From: Bog-756 sp049517675 | Lineage (GTDB): Bacteria > Actinomycetota > Acidimicrobiia > Acidimicrobiales > RAAP-2 | Assembly: GCA_049517675.1 (NCBI GenBank) | Contig: JBEKRV010000010.1 | Span: 1-64,000 of the forward strand | Direction: 5' to 3' | Length of the DNA: 64,000 nucleotides | Shown: piece after piece, positions 47,806-56,431 of the stretch | How positions within the stretch are numbered: the first letter of the stretch is position 1 | Layout: every line of letters starts with the position of its first letter | Program-made: the position numbers and the translations under genes | Notes under the pieces: generated by a model | What the model saw: the letters and a program-made list of their open reading frames with translations, nothing else | The model's database searches: none | What the model was told of the DNA's origin: nothing

Positions 47806-48986
47806 CAGCGATCCCCGTCCCTCGGGCCTCCGTTGGCGCCGGTCCCCCTCGGGCCTCCGTTGGCGCCGGTCCCCCTCGGGCCTCCGTTGGCGTCCATGAG
47901 CATCCGGAACTCGTCGAACAGGTAGCGGGCGTCGTGCGGACCGGGGCCGGCCTCGGGGTGGTACTGCACGCTGAAGACCGGTGCATCGGTGCTGCGCAGT
48001 CCCTCGATCACCCCGTCGTTGAGGTTGACGTGGGTCACCTCGGTGGCTCCGAGCGAGTCCGCGGCCACCGCGTAGTTGTGGTTCTGCGAGGTGATCTCGA
48101 TCCGTCCGGTGGCGGTTCGCCGGACGGGGTGGTTGCCGCCGTGGTGGCCGAAGGGGAGCTTGTAGGTGGTGGCCCCGAGTGCCGTTGCCAGGAGCTGGTG
48201 GCCGAGGCAGATCCCGAAGACGGGCACCGTGCCGTGGTCGACCAGCCGCCGGATCTCGTCGGTGATCCCGGGCAGGGCCGCCGGGTCGCCGGGCCCGTTG
48301 GACAGGAAGATCCCGTCCGGGGCCAGGTCGATGACGGCGTCGGCGGGGGTGGAGGCCGGGACCACGGTGACCGTGGCCAGGTCGCCGAGCTGGCGCAGCA
48401 TCGCCTCCTTGATCCCGAAGTCGAACGCCACCACCCGGTAGGGACCGTTCCCCCGGGTCAGCATCGTCCGGGTCGTCACCGTCGACACCAGGTCGCGTCC
48501 GTCGGTCGGGACCGCCGACCGGGCCGCGGACGCCAGCTCGGACTCGGAGGCGGTGCCGAAGGCACACGGAACCGAGCCGTGGTCGCGCAGGTGGCGGGTC
48601 AGTCGACGGGTGTCGATCCCGGTGATGCCCGGGACCCCGTGGCCGGTGAGGAACCCTTCCAGGGTGCCCTCCGAGCGCCAGTTCGACGGGGCGTCGGCCA
48701 GATCGCGCACGACGACCCCGCTGCAGTGCGGACGTACCGCCTCGTCGTCGGTCCGGTTCACCCCGTAGTTGCCGATGTGCGGATAGGTGAAGGCGACGAC
48801 CTGCCCGGCGTAGGACGGGTCGGTGATGACCTCCTGGTAGCCCGAGAGCACGGTGTTGAACACGGCCTCGCCGGTGGAGACGCCCCCGTCGGGGACGGCC
48901 CCGAACGCCTCCCCCTCGAACACGGTGCCGTCGGCGAGGACGAGGAGCGCCGGCTCGCGGTGCACGGTGCCTCCGCGGGGGCTCAC
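47805..48986 (-). CDS. carA: Carbamoyl-phosphate synthase small subunit with repeat tail
   Basis: Glutaminase subunit: the class I amidotransferase nucleophile is in GICLGHQLLATALG and the His-Glu pair in VQYHPEAGPGPHD. The N-terminal half has LVLADGTVFEGEAFGA and SGYQEVITDPSYAGQ. After the fold come nearly three copies of ANGGPRGTG. GTG at 48986 overlaps the pyrC stop (GTGA); a second in-frame GTG seven codons on (HREPALLVL) is nearer the usual N-terminus. 393 aa. Confidence 0.95.
47821..47892 (-). repeat. 27-bp perfect tandem repeat, 2.7 copies, in the carA 3' end
   Basis: Two full identical 27-nt copies (47821-47847, 47848-47874) and 18 nt of a third encode ANGGPRGTG units. Being a multiple of three, copy changes keep carA in frame and leave the carB start 16 nt further on unaffected. 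Perfect identity suggests recent expansion. Confidence 0.9.
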
Positions 48987-50305
48987 CGCTGCGCCTCGGC
49001 GTCGATGACGACCGGCTCGCCGGCCAGGACCGTGTGACGGACCTGTCCGGTCAGCTTGCGCCCGGCGTATGGCGTGTTCCGGCTCCTCGACGCCAGGGCG
49101 GTCGGGTCCACCGTCCAGGTTGCGGCGGGGTCGACCACGCACAGGTTGGCAGCCGCTCCGCGAGCGACGAGACCGCCCTGTCGTCCGCCGTGGTCGGGAT
49201 CGAGACCGGCGATCGCCGCCGGCTGCCAGCTGAGGAGCGCGAGGATGCGGCCCAGCGGGAGGTCGAGCTCGGTGACGGCCAGGGCCAGCGCGGTCTGGAG
49301 TCCCAGCATCCCAGGGGGCGCCTGGTCGAAGGGCAGGTCCTTGAGCTCGGGGGCGTGGGGTGCGTGGTCGGTGGCGATCGCGTCGGCCGTGCCGTCGGCC
49401 AGGGCCTCCTTCACCGCGTCCACGTCGCCCTGGGGGCGCAGCGGCGGGTTCACCTTGAAGACCGGGTCGAACCCGGCGGTGCAGCCGTCGGTCAGGGTGA
49501 AGTGGTGCGGGGCGACCTCGGCGGTCACCGGGACCCCGTCGGCCCGGGCCCGACGCACCAGGTCGATCGAGCCCGCCGTCGAGAGGTGGAGGAAGTGCAC
49601 CCGGCCGCCGGTGGCGCGCGACAGCGCGATGTCCCGGGCCACCATGACCTCCTCGGCCTCCGACGGCGTGCCCGGGAGCCCCAGCCGACTGGACCAGGCG
49701 CCCTCGTGCATGGCCCCCCCTGCAGCGAGGCTGCGGTCCTCGCAGTGCTGGCCGAGGGTCACCCCGAGGCCGGTCGCGTACTGGAGGGCCCGGCGCATGA
49801 GACCGGCCGACTGCACGCCGTCGCCGTCGTCGGTGAACAGCCGGACGCCGAGGGCGGCGAGTTCGGCCATCGGGGCGAGCCGTTCGCCGGCCCGGTCGAC
49901 GGTGATGGCGCCGGCCACCGCCACCTGGGCCAGCGCCCCCTCGGCCAGGGCGAACACGTTGCGCACCGACTCCGCCGAGTCGAGCGGCGGATCGGTGTTC
50001 GGCATGGCCACCACCGCGGTGAAGCCCCCCAACGCCGCGGCACGGGTGCCGGACTCGATCGTCTCGGCCTCCTCGCGCCCGGGCTCGCGCAGGTGGGTGT
50101 GCAGGTCGACCAGTCCCGGTGCCACCACACAGCCCCCGGCGTCGAGGACGGTCGTCCCCCTGGCCACCGCCAGCTCCTCGCCCACCTCCGCCACCGTCCC
50201 GTCGACGACCCGGACGTCGGCCCGTCGCTCGCCGGAGCGGTCGACGACCGTCGCTCCGCGGATCACCAGTTCGGGCCCGGTCGGCCTCGACTTCCGCTCA
50301 ACCAT
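48983..50305 (-). CDS. pyrC: Dihydroorotase
   Basis: Zinc amidohydrolase closing carbamoyl-aspartate to dihydroorotate. Metal ligands: LVDLHTHLREPG near residue 65, the zinc histidine in GQHCEDRSL, and the late Asp in IATDHAPHAPE. 440 aa, the class I form. ATG start overlapping the pyrB end by 8 nt (ATGGTTGA). Confidence 0.95.
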   Translation of the reverse strand: MVERKSRPTGPELVIRGATVVDRSGERRADVRVVDGTVAEVGEELAVARGTTVLDAGGCVVAPGLVDLHTHLREPGREEAETIESGTRAAALGGFTAVVAMPNTDPPLDSAESVRNVFALAEGALAQVAVAGAITVDRAGERLAPMAELAALGVRLFTDDGDGVQSAGLMRRALQYATGLGVTLGQHCEDRSLAAGGAMHEGAWSSRLGLPGTPSEAEEVMVARDIALSRATGGRVHFLHLSTAGSIDLVRRARADGVPVTAEVAPHHFTLTDGCTAGFDPVFKVNPPLRPQGDVDAVKEALADGTADAIATDHAPHAPELKDLPFDQAPPGMLGLQTALALAVTELDLPLGRILALLSWQPAAIAGLDPDHGGRQGGLVARGAAANLCVVDPAATWTVDPTALASRSRNTPYAGRKLTGQVRHTVLAGEPVVIDAEAQR

Positions 50306-51269
50306 GCAGATCGCCCTCCAGGGTGCCCTGGCCGAGGAGGAGGAACAGGATGGCCATCCGGACCGCCACCCCGTTGCCGACCTGGTCGGTGATGCGGGCG
50401 GACGGGAGCTCGGCCACCTCCGATGCGATCTCCACCCCGCGGACCATCGGGCCCGGGTGCAGGATGATCGCCTCGGGCGGCAGCTGCAGCGCGCGCCGCG
50501 CGGTCAGCGAGTAGCCGGCCGAGTACTCGCGCATGGTCGGCACGTAGGCCCCGCTGCCCCGTTCGGCCTGGAGCCGCAGCAACGAGATCACGTCGGTCGT
50601 GGCCAGCGCGCCGTCGAGGTCGTGGCTGACCGACGCGATCGGCCACCCCTCGAGTGAGGGTGGCAGCAGCGTGGCCGGCGCCACCAGCGTGACCTCGGCC
50701 CCGAGGGCGGCGTAGGCGGTGATCTGGGAGCGGGCCACCCGACTGTGGCGGATGTCCCCCACGATGGTCACCCGGAGCCCGGCGAAGCCGTCGAGCCCCT
50801 CCTGGCCGCCTCCGAGTGACTGGCGCACGGTGTACAGGTCCAGCAGGGCCTGGGTCGGGTGCTGGTGCCAACCGTCCCCGGCGTTGACGACCGCGCAGTG
50901 GTCGACCCACTCGGCCACCCGGGCCGGGACGCCCGACGAGCTGTGGCGGATGATCACCGCGTCCATGCCGATGGCCTGGATGGTCTCGATGGTGTCGCGC
51001 AGCGACTCGCCCTTCTTGACCGACGAGGAGCCCGCCGCGAACGACAGGACATCGGCCGACATCCGCTTCGCCGCCGTCTCGAACGACATCCGGGTCCGGG
51101 TCGAGTCCTCGAAGAACAGCGTCGCCACCGTGCGCCCGCGCAGGGCCGGGACCTTCGGGTTGGCCCTCCTGCCGACCTCCGCGAAGGAGTCGCTCACCCG
51201 CAGCACCTCGCCGATGTCCCCGGCGTCGAGGTCGTCCATGCTCAGCAGGTGAGCGGGGAACGGGCTCAC
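50298..51269 (-). CDS. pyrB: Aspartate carbamoyltransferase catalytic subunit
   Basis: Commits carbamoyl phosphate to pyrimidines. FFEDSTRTRMSFETAAKRM (carbamoyl-phosphate site), GDGWHQHPTQALLDLYT and LHPGPMVRG are intact; 323 aa. No pyrI regulatory chain is seen, as usual for Gram-positives. GTG start overlaps the pyrR stop (GTGA). Confidence 0.96.
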   Translation of the reverse strand: MSPFPAHLLSMDDLDAGDIGEVLRVSDSFAEVGRRANPKVPALRGRTVATLFFEDSTRTRMSFETAAKRMSADVLSFAAGSSSVKKGESLRDTIETIQAIGMDAVIIRHSSSGVPARVAEWVDHCAVVNAGDGWHQHPTQALLDLYTVRQSLGGGQEGLDGFAGLRVTIVGDIRHSRVARSQITAYAALGAEVTLVAPATLLPPSLEGWPIASVSHDLDGALATTDVISLLRLQAERGSGAYVPTMREYSAGYSLTARRALQLPPEAIILHPGPMVRGVEIASEVAELPSARITDQVGNGVAVRMAILFLLLGQGTLEGDLHG

Positions 51270-51835
51270 CGGTTGACCAGCTCGCCCAGCGACACGCCCT
51301 CGTCGGAGACGTCGACCATCTCGTCGCGGCTGGTGGGCAGGTTCTTGCCGACGTAGTCCGGCCGGATCGGGAGCTCGCGGTGGCCCCGGTCGACCATCAC
51401 CGCCAACTCGACCACCTGGGCCCGCCCGTACTCGCCCAGGGCGTTGAGGGCGGCGCGGATGGTCCGCCCGGTGAAGAGCACGTCGTCGACCAGCACGACC
51501 GTCGATCCGGTCAGGTCGACGGTGATGTCGGTGGCGGCCTCGGGCAGGACGGGGCGCAGGCCGATGTCGTCACGGTAGAAGGCGACGTCGAGCGTCCCGA
51601 CCGGGACCTCGGCCCCCTCCACCTCCGCCAGGGTCTCGGCCAGACGTCGGGCGATGCCCACCCCGCCGGTCTGCAGGCCGATCAGGACGACGTCGTGGAG
51701 GCCGCGGTTCCGCTCGGCGATCTCGTGGGCCATGCGGGTGATCGCCCGCCTCACGTCGTCCGCCGACATGACCTGGACCCGGGGAACGAACACAGCACCC
51801 CGCGGGCGGGTATGACTGCGTTCTCGTTCGGCCAC
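51266..51835 (-). CDS. pyrR: PyrR pyrimidine operon regulator / uracil phosphoribosyltransferase
   Basis: UMP-sensing RNA-binding protein that also has some uracil phosphoribosyltransferase activity. PRPP-binding motif VVLVDDVLFTGRTIRAAL near residue 110; VGTLDVAFYRDDI and RGHRELPIRPDYVGKN are typical. 189 aa. GTG start with a perfect AGGAGG 5 nt upstream. It heads the pyr operon and should control it through the loop found in its own leader. Confidence 0.95.
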   Translation of the reverse strand: MAERERSHTRPRGAVFVPRVQVMSADDVRRAITRMAHEIAERNRGLHDVVLIGLQTGGVGIARRLAETLAEVEGAEVPVGTLDVAFYRDDIGLRPVLPEAATDITVDLTGSTVVLVDDVLFTGRTIRAALNALGEYGRAQVVELAVMVDRGHRELPIRPDYVGKNLPTSRDEMVDVSDEGVSLGELVNR

Positions 51836-51854
51836 CTGATCCTCCTGTCCGTAC

Positions 51855-51872
51855 GGGCCTCACGGGACCCGC
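51855..51872 (-). promoter_or_regulatory. PyrR-binding loop in the pyr leader
   Basis: Minus-strand RNA UCCCGUGAGGCC (51867-51856) fits the known PyrR anti-anti-terminator consensus UCCNGNGAGGY, closed by a GCGGG/CCCGU stem. It ends about 8 nt before the AGGAGG of pyrR. No terminator stem with a U tract follows, so control is probably translational, as described for mycobacterial pyr leaders, rather than by attenuation. Confidence 0.65.
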
Positions 51873-51889
51873 TTCACGGTCAGGCCCCG

Positions 51890-51895
51890 ACTATA
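51890..51895 (-). promoter_or_regulatory. -10 box of the pyr operon
   Basis: TATAGT (minus strand 51895-51890) gives a transcript start near 51883 and a leader of about 48 nt carrying the PyrR loop and the ribosome-binding site. The -35 region is poor. Confidence 0.55.
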
Positions 51896-51974
51896 CCCTG
51901 TCGGTCACGGACCCGTCCGGGTGCCCGGTCCGGGGGACGGCCGCCCGCCGGTGCCGGGGGACCCTCGCCGGCAC

Positions 51975-53543
51975 TCAGTCGACCAGCACCGGGGCCGGCG
52001 ACCCGCTCGCCTTCCTGGGCGACCGGGCCAGCATCAGTCCGGGCACAAGGGCCAGGGCGGTCATCCCGACCACCCACCAGAACGTGTTGCCGAATGCGGA
52101 GGCGAGCGGTGCGGCCTCCCGGGCGATCTCCGCCGGCGACGCCACCGACATCCCGGACAGCCCGCCGGTCAGCCCGTGGATCTGGGCGGTGATCTGGTGG
52201 TCGAGGACCACGGCCACCAGGGCGGTCCCGATCGATCCGCCGACGCGCTGCACGATGTTGATGGCCGTCGAGGCCCGGGGGACCTGGTGGGGCGAGAGCG
52301 TCTGGTAGGCCGCCGAGATGGCCGGCATCATCACGAACCCGAAGCCGATGCCCCGGACGAACAGCGAGACGGCCAGCACCACGAAGCTGGTGTGCGCACC
52401 GAGCTGGGTGTAGACGAGCGTGGCCAGCGTCACCACCACCAGACCGGCGGGCACGATCCTGCCGGCGCCGTAGCGGTCGGTCAGCTTGCCGGCGAGCGGC
52501 ATCACCAGGGCCGCCCCGATGCCCTGGGGTGCCATGAGGAGCCCGGCGGTGAGCGGCGTCTGGCCCCGTGCCGCCTGGTAGTAGAGGGGCAGCAGGAACA
52601 TGCCGCCGAACAGCGCGGCACCGAAGAAGAAGGTGGTGGCCGCGGCCGCCGCGAACTGCAGGTTGCGGAACAGCAGCACCTCGATGAGCGGGGTGACCTT
52701 GGCCCGCAGGGCGTGGAGGACGAAGGCCCCGATGAAGACCACCCCCAGGACCAGGGGCACCCACACGCTGGTGGCCGAGCCCTGGCCGGCCTGGGACAGC
52801 CCGTAGACGAAGAGCCCGAGGCCGGGCGAGAGCAGGCAGAAGCCGAGGACGTCCAGCTTGTAGTTCCGGTCGGTCCTCTGGTGCCCGGGGAGGATCTTGA
52901 CAGCCAGGGCGACGGCCACGATGCCGATCGGGATGTTGACGTAGAAGATCCACCGCCACGAGACGCTGTCCAGGATGAGCCCGCCGATCACCGGGCCGAG
53001 GACGGGGCCGAGCAGCATGGGCACGCCGAGGAGGCTCATCACCCGGCCCATCCGCTGGGGTCCGGCCGCGGTGGCCATGATCGACTGCCCGATCGGCATG
53101 ATCATGCCGCCACCAACGCCCTGCAGCACCCGGAAGACGATCAGGCTCTGGATCGACCACGCCGCCCCGGACAGGGCCGAGCCGGCGAGGAACAGGGTCA
53201 GCGATGCGATCCACATGGTCTTGGCCCCGAAGCGCTCCACCGCCCAGCCGGTGAGGGGGATGGTCATGGCCAGGGCGAGCAGGTAGCCGGTCGACACCCA
53301 CTGGACCGTCGACAGGGGGGCGCGGAAGTCCTTGGACAGCGTGGCGATGGCCACGTTCACGATGGTGGTGTCGAGGATCGACATGATGCTGCCGAGCACC
53401 ACGACGGCGGCCAGGCGCTTCAGGTGGGGGTCGAGCCCGGCCAGCATGCCCTTGTCCACGGTGGCTGCGCCGCCCGACGGACTGGTGGCGGCCGGATCGT
53501 CCGGCAGTTCAGGGGGCGGATTCACCGTGTCACTGGTCGTCAT
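51975..53543 (-). CDS. DHA2-family (EmrB/QacA-type) MFS exporter
   Basis: 522 aa with about 14 transmembrane helices after a 40-residue soluble start. LDTTIVNVAIATLSKDF in helix 1 and GPVLGPVIGGLILD (motif C of drug:H+ antiporters) in helix 5 identify the DHA2 exporters; motif A is WAVERFGAKT. Probably proton-driven efflux of lipophilic compounds; the substrate cannot be read. ATG start. It is inserted between nusB and pyrR. A short inverted repeat GGGAA-7-TTCCC (53622-53638) upstream might be an operator, weakly supported. Confidence 0.88.
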   Translation of the reverse strand: MTTSDTVNPPPELPDDPAATSPSGGAATVDKGMLAGLDPHLKRLAAVVVLGSIMSILDTTIVNVAIATLSKDFRAPLSTVQWVSTGYLLALAMTIPLTGWAVERFGAKTMWIASLTLFLAGSALSGAAWSIQSLIVFRVLQGVGGGMIMPIGQSIMATAAGPQRMGRVMSLLGVPMLLGPVLGPVIGGLILDSVSWRWIFYVNIPIGIVAVALAVKILPGHQRTDRNYKLDVLGFCLLSPGLGLFVYGLSQAGQGSATSVWVPLVLGVVFIGAFVLHALRAKVTPLIEVLLFRNLQFAAAAATTFFFGAALFGGMFLLPLYYQAARGQTPLTAGLLMAPQGIGAALVMPLAGKLTDRYGAGRIVPAGLVVVTLATLVYTQLGAHTSFVVLAVSLFVRGIGFGFVMMPAISAAYQTLSPHQVPRASTAINIVQRVGGSIGTALVAVVLDHQITAQIHGLTGGLSGMSVASPAEIAREAAPLASAFGNTFWWVVGMTALALVPGLMLARSPRKASGSPAPVLVD

Positions 53544-53769
53544 CGTCGTCCTCGGGGTCGGTGGTGCAGACGGGGGCGCGGCCCGACGGACCCGTTCGCG
53601 CTCCTCTTCCCGACACGATAGGGGAACCGGCTATTCCCTCCGTTCACGCCGTCCGTTCGCGCCTTGCCGCGCACACCTTCCACCGAGCCGGCGTGTCGGT
53701 CCGCCGAGCCCGGGCGGCACGGGAGGCGGCCGGCGTCCGGAGAGATCGGCCGCCCACGGCAGGGTCGGG

Positions 53770-54171
53770 TCAGGCCCGCACCCGGGCGGCGACGGTGGCC
53801 AGCACGCCGTTCACGAACCGACCGGAGTCGTCCGTGGAGAACGCCGACGCCAGTTCCACCGCTTCGTTGAGGATGACCGCGGTGGGCACGTCGTCGCAGA
53901 CCATGAGCTCGGCGGTGGCCAGGCGCAGGACGTTCCGGTCGACCACCGCCATCCGGTCGAGGTCCCACCCGATGGCGGCCTCGTCGACCAGGCCGTCGAT
54001 CTCCGGCATCCGCTCGCCGACCGCGGTCACCAGTACCACCGCGTACTCGTCGGGGGCCGTCGGCAGTGCGGCGAGCACGGCATCGGGGCGTTCGCCCTTC
54101 AGGTCGGCTTCGTACAGGAGCGTGAGCGCCCGTTCGCGGGCCTGGTGGCGGGGTGCGTGGTCGGCGCTCAT
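53770..54171 (-). CDS. nusB: Transcription antitermination factor NusB
   Basis: Binds boxA RNA with S10 during rRNA transcription; the boxA-like leader at the left edge is its expected kind of target. All-helical, 133 aa: RHQARERALTLLYEADLKG at the N-terminus and VPTAVILNEAVELASAFSTD near the end. ATG start 47 nt after efp, no obvious Shine-Dalgarno sequence. Confidence 0.93.
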   Translation of the reverse strand: MSADHAPRHQARERALTLLYEADLKGERPDAVLAALPTAPDEYAVVLVTAVGERMPEIDGLVDEAAIGWDLDRMAVVDRNVLRLATAELMVCDDVPTAVILNEAVELASAFSTDDSGRFVNGVLATVAARVRA

Positions 54172-54218
54172 GGGCAGGGGTGTCGTCGGCGGCCGCGGGC
54201 GGCCGCGCGCCGGATCGC

Positions 54219-54779
54219 TCAGGCTCGGGTGAGGTACTCGCCGGTGCGGGTGTCGACCTTGACCTTCTCGCCCGGATTGACGAAGAGCGGCACCTGGATG
54301 ACCAGTCCGGTCTCCACCGTGGCCGGCTTGCGGGCGCCGGACACCCGGTCGCCCTGGAGGCCGGGCTCGGTCTCGGTCACGGTCAGCTCGACCGCGGCGG
54401 GCAGGTCGACGCCCACGATCTCGTCGCCGAAGAACTGCAGGACGGCGTCGTCGCCCTCCTTCAGGTAGTTGGCCGCATCGCCGAGGAGGTCGGTCGCCAC
54501 CTGGAGCTGCTCGTACGAGCTGGTGTCCATGAAGACGTACTCGCCGCCGTCCCGGTAGAGGAACTGCATCTCCCGCTTGTCGATGATGGCCTGTTCGAGC
54601 TTCTCGTCGGCCCGGTACGTCCGTTCGATCACGGCGCCCGAACGCTGGTTCTTGAGCTTGGTGCGGACGAAGGCGCCGCCCTTGCCCGGCTTGACGTGCT
54701 GGAATTCGATGACGTTGAACAGGCCCTCGGGCAGGTTGAGGGTCATGCCGTTGCGGAGATCATTGGTCGAGACGGACAT
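54219..54779 (-). CDS. efp: Elongation factor P
   Basis: Rescues ribosomes stalled at polyproline, relevant here because several proteins have Pro-rich tails. KOW-like domain I with the tip loop HVKPGKGGAF (K33 at the functional position), then two OB folds; 186 aa. ATG start overlaps the pepP stop by 1 nt (TGATG). Confidence 0.95.
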   Translation of the reverse strand: MSVSTNDLRNGMTLNLPEGLFNVIEFQHVKPGKGGAFVRTKLKNQRSGAVIERTYRADEKLEQAIIDKREMQFLYRDGGEYVFMDTSSYEQLQVATDLLGDAANYLKEGDDAVLQFFGDEIVGVDLPAAVELTVTETEPGLQGDRVSGARKPATVETGLVIQVPLFVNPGEKVKVDTRTGEYLTRA

Positions 54780-55963
54780 CAGACGGCGACTTCTTTCGGG
54801 AATCGGGTGAGTGCGCGGCTGCCTGATCCGGTCACCACCAGCGTGTCCTCGATGCGGACCCCACCGACGGCGGGCAGATACACGCCGGGTTCGACGGTGA
54901 CCACGGTGCCGGGCTCCAAGATAGCAGTCGATCCAGCACCGACCGCAGGCCGTTCGTGCACGTCGAGGCCCACACCGTGGCCGGTCCCGTGTTCGAAGCG
55001 GTCCCCCCACCCTGCGGCCGTGATCACCTCCCGGCACACCCTGTCGACGTCGCCGGCCGCCACGCCGGGCGCCACCGACGCCACCCCGGCGACCTGGGAC
55101 GCCGCGACCACGTCGAAAACCGTGGCCAGCTCACCCGACGGGGCTCCGCCCAGGCAGAAGGTCCGGGTCATGTCCGACCGGTACCCGTCGTAGGTGGCTC
55201 CGAAGTCGACGACCACCGGGTCGCCCGGTCGCAGCACCCTCGTCCCGGGCCGGGCGTGGGGCTTGGCCGAGTTCTCCCCCGAGGCGACGATCGTCTCGAA
55301 GGCGCGGTCCTCGGCGCCGATCAGGCGCATGGCGTGGTCGAGGGCGGCCGCGAACCCGGATTCGGTGAGGGGCGCCGTACCCCGGCCGTGGCCGGCGTCG
55401 GCCAGCAGGTGCAGGACGGACCCGAGCGCGGCGTCGGCGATGGCGGCCGCCCGTTCCATCCGTGCGATCTCGCCGTCGTCCTTCACCTCACGGAGGGCCT
55501 CGACCACCCCCTGGGTGGCCAGCAGCCGCCGAGGGGCGAAGACCGCCTCCCACGCCGTGACCGCCGCCCAGCTCACGTCGCCCGCCTCGAGTCCGACCGT
55601 CGCCGCCGGACCGGCTGCGTCCGCCAGCGCCTCGCGTTGGGTGGCCACCCCGCCCACGCAGACGTCGACCTCCCCGCCCACGCCCGCCCCGGCCAGTTGT
55701 TCGGCGGCCTGGGTCCGGTAGCGGCCGTCGGTCGTCAGAAGGGCCCGGCGGTCCGTGACGAGGAGCACGCCGGCCGAGCCGGTGAAGCCGGTCAGCCAGC
55801 GGATGTTCGCCGTCGTGGTGACCAGGAGCCCGTCGGGTGGTCCCTCCGTCCCGTTCACCCCGGACAGCGCGCCGCGGAGCCGGTCCAGGCGGCCGGTGAC
55901 CGCCAACGGCGCCATCGGATCGCCCAGAGCGCCGACGTCAGGGGCCGGTCCCGTGGCGGTCAT
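54779..55963 (-). CDS. pepP: M24-family Xaa-Pro aminopeptidase
   Basis: Metallopeptidase that removes an N-terminal residue before proline. A creatinase-like N-domain (about 25-150, NIRWLTGFTGSAGVLLV) precedes a pita-bread catalytic domain with metal ligands in VVDFGATYDGYRSDMTRTF, FEHGTGHGVGLDVHE and TVEPGVYLP. 394 aa. ATG start overlaps the aroQ stop (ATGA). The pepP-efp pairing is conserved in many bacteria. Confidence 0.9.
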   Translation of the reverse strand: MTATGPAPDVGALGDPMAPLAVTGRLDRLRGALSGVNGTEGPPDGLLVTTTANIRWLTGFTGSAGVLLVTDRRALLTTDGRYRTQAAEQLAGAGVGGEVDVCVGGVATQREALADAAGPAATVGLEAGDVSWAAVTAWEAVFAPRRLLATQGVVEALREVKDDGEIARMERAAAIADAALGSVLHLLADAGHGRGTAPLTESGFAAALDHAMRLIGAEDRAFETIVASGENSAKPHARPGTRVLRPGDPVVVDFGATYDGYRSDMTRTFCLGGAPSGELATVFDVVAASQVAGVASVAPGVAAGDVDRVCREVITAAGWGDRFEHGTGHGVGLDVHERPAVGAGSTAILEPGTVVTVEPGVYLPAVGGVRIEDTLVVTGSGSRALTRFPKEVAV

Positions 55964-56412
55964 GCCCGGGCGGCGAGGAGCCGGGCGACGGCTTCGATGG
56001 CCAACGGGTAGCCCAGCCCGCCGAATCCGGCGATGCAGCCGTCGGAAACGGAGGCGATGGTCGACGTGTGGCGGAAGGGCTCCCGGGCCGCCGGGTTGGA
56101 GAGGTGGAGCTCGACCACCACGCCGTCGTAGGCGGCGAGTGCGTCGTGGATCGACCACGAGGTGTGGGTCAGCGCCCCGGCGTTGATCACCACGGCGACC
56201 GTCCGTCCGCGCGCACCGTGGACGGACTCGACCAGGTCGCCCTCGTGGTTCGACTGGGCGTGCTCGAGCTCGAGCCCGAGCGCCTCGGCCGCCCCCCGCG
56301 CCGCGGCCACGTGATCATCGAGCGTGGCGCTGCCGTAGACGTCGGGCTCGCGCTCACCCAGCAGGTCGAGGTTGGGCCCCGACAGCAGCAGTACGAGGCC
56401 GCGTGCGCTCAT
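55960..56412 (-). CDS. aroQ: 3-dehydroquinate dehydratase, type II
   Basis: Third step of the shikimate pathway. LLLSGPNLDLLGEREPDVYG, SNHEGDLVE, INAGALTHTS and VELHLSNPAAREPFRH show the type II fold and catalytic residues. The family's catalytic Tyr is the one in DVYG. 150 aa. ATG start 19 nt after aroB; acts directly on the AroB product. Confidence 0.95.
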   Translation of the reverse strand: MSARGLVLLLSGPNLDLLGEREPDVYGSATLDDHVAAARGAAEALGLELEHAQSNHEGDLVESVHGARGRTVAVVINAGALTHTSWSIHDALAAYDGVVVELHLSNPAAREPFRHTSTIASVSDGCIAGFGGLGYPLAIEAVARLLAARA

Positions 56413-56431
56413 GCCCGTCCTCCCGATCGAC

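Noticed and set aside
51921..53621. 566-codon plus-strand open frame opposite the DHA2 exporter
   Set aside because: Antisense to a protein with clear transmembrane and DHA2 motifs; the product is His/Gln/Gly/Asp-rich.
53544..53769. Regulator gene for the DHA2 exporter
   Set aside because: The gap holds no plausible coding sequence; only a short GGGAA-TTCCC inverted repeat, too weak to call an operator.
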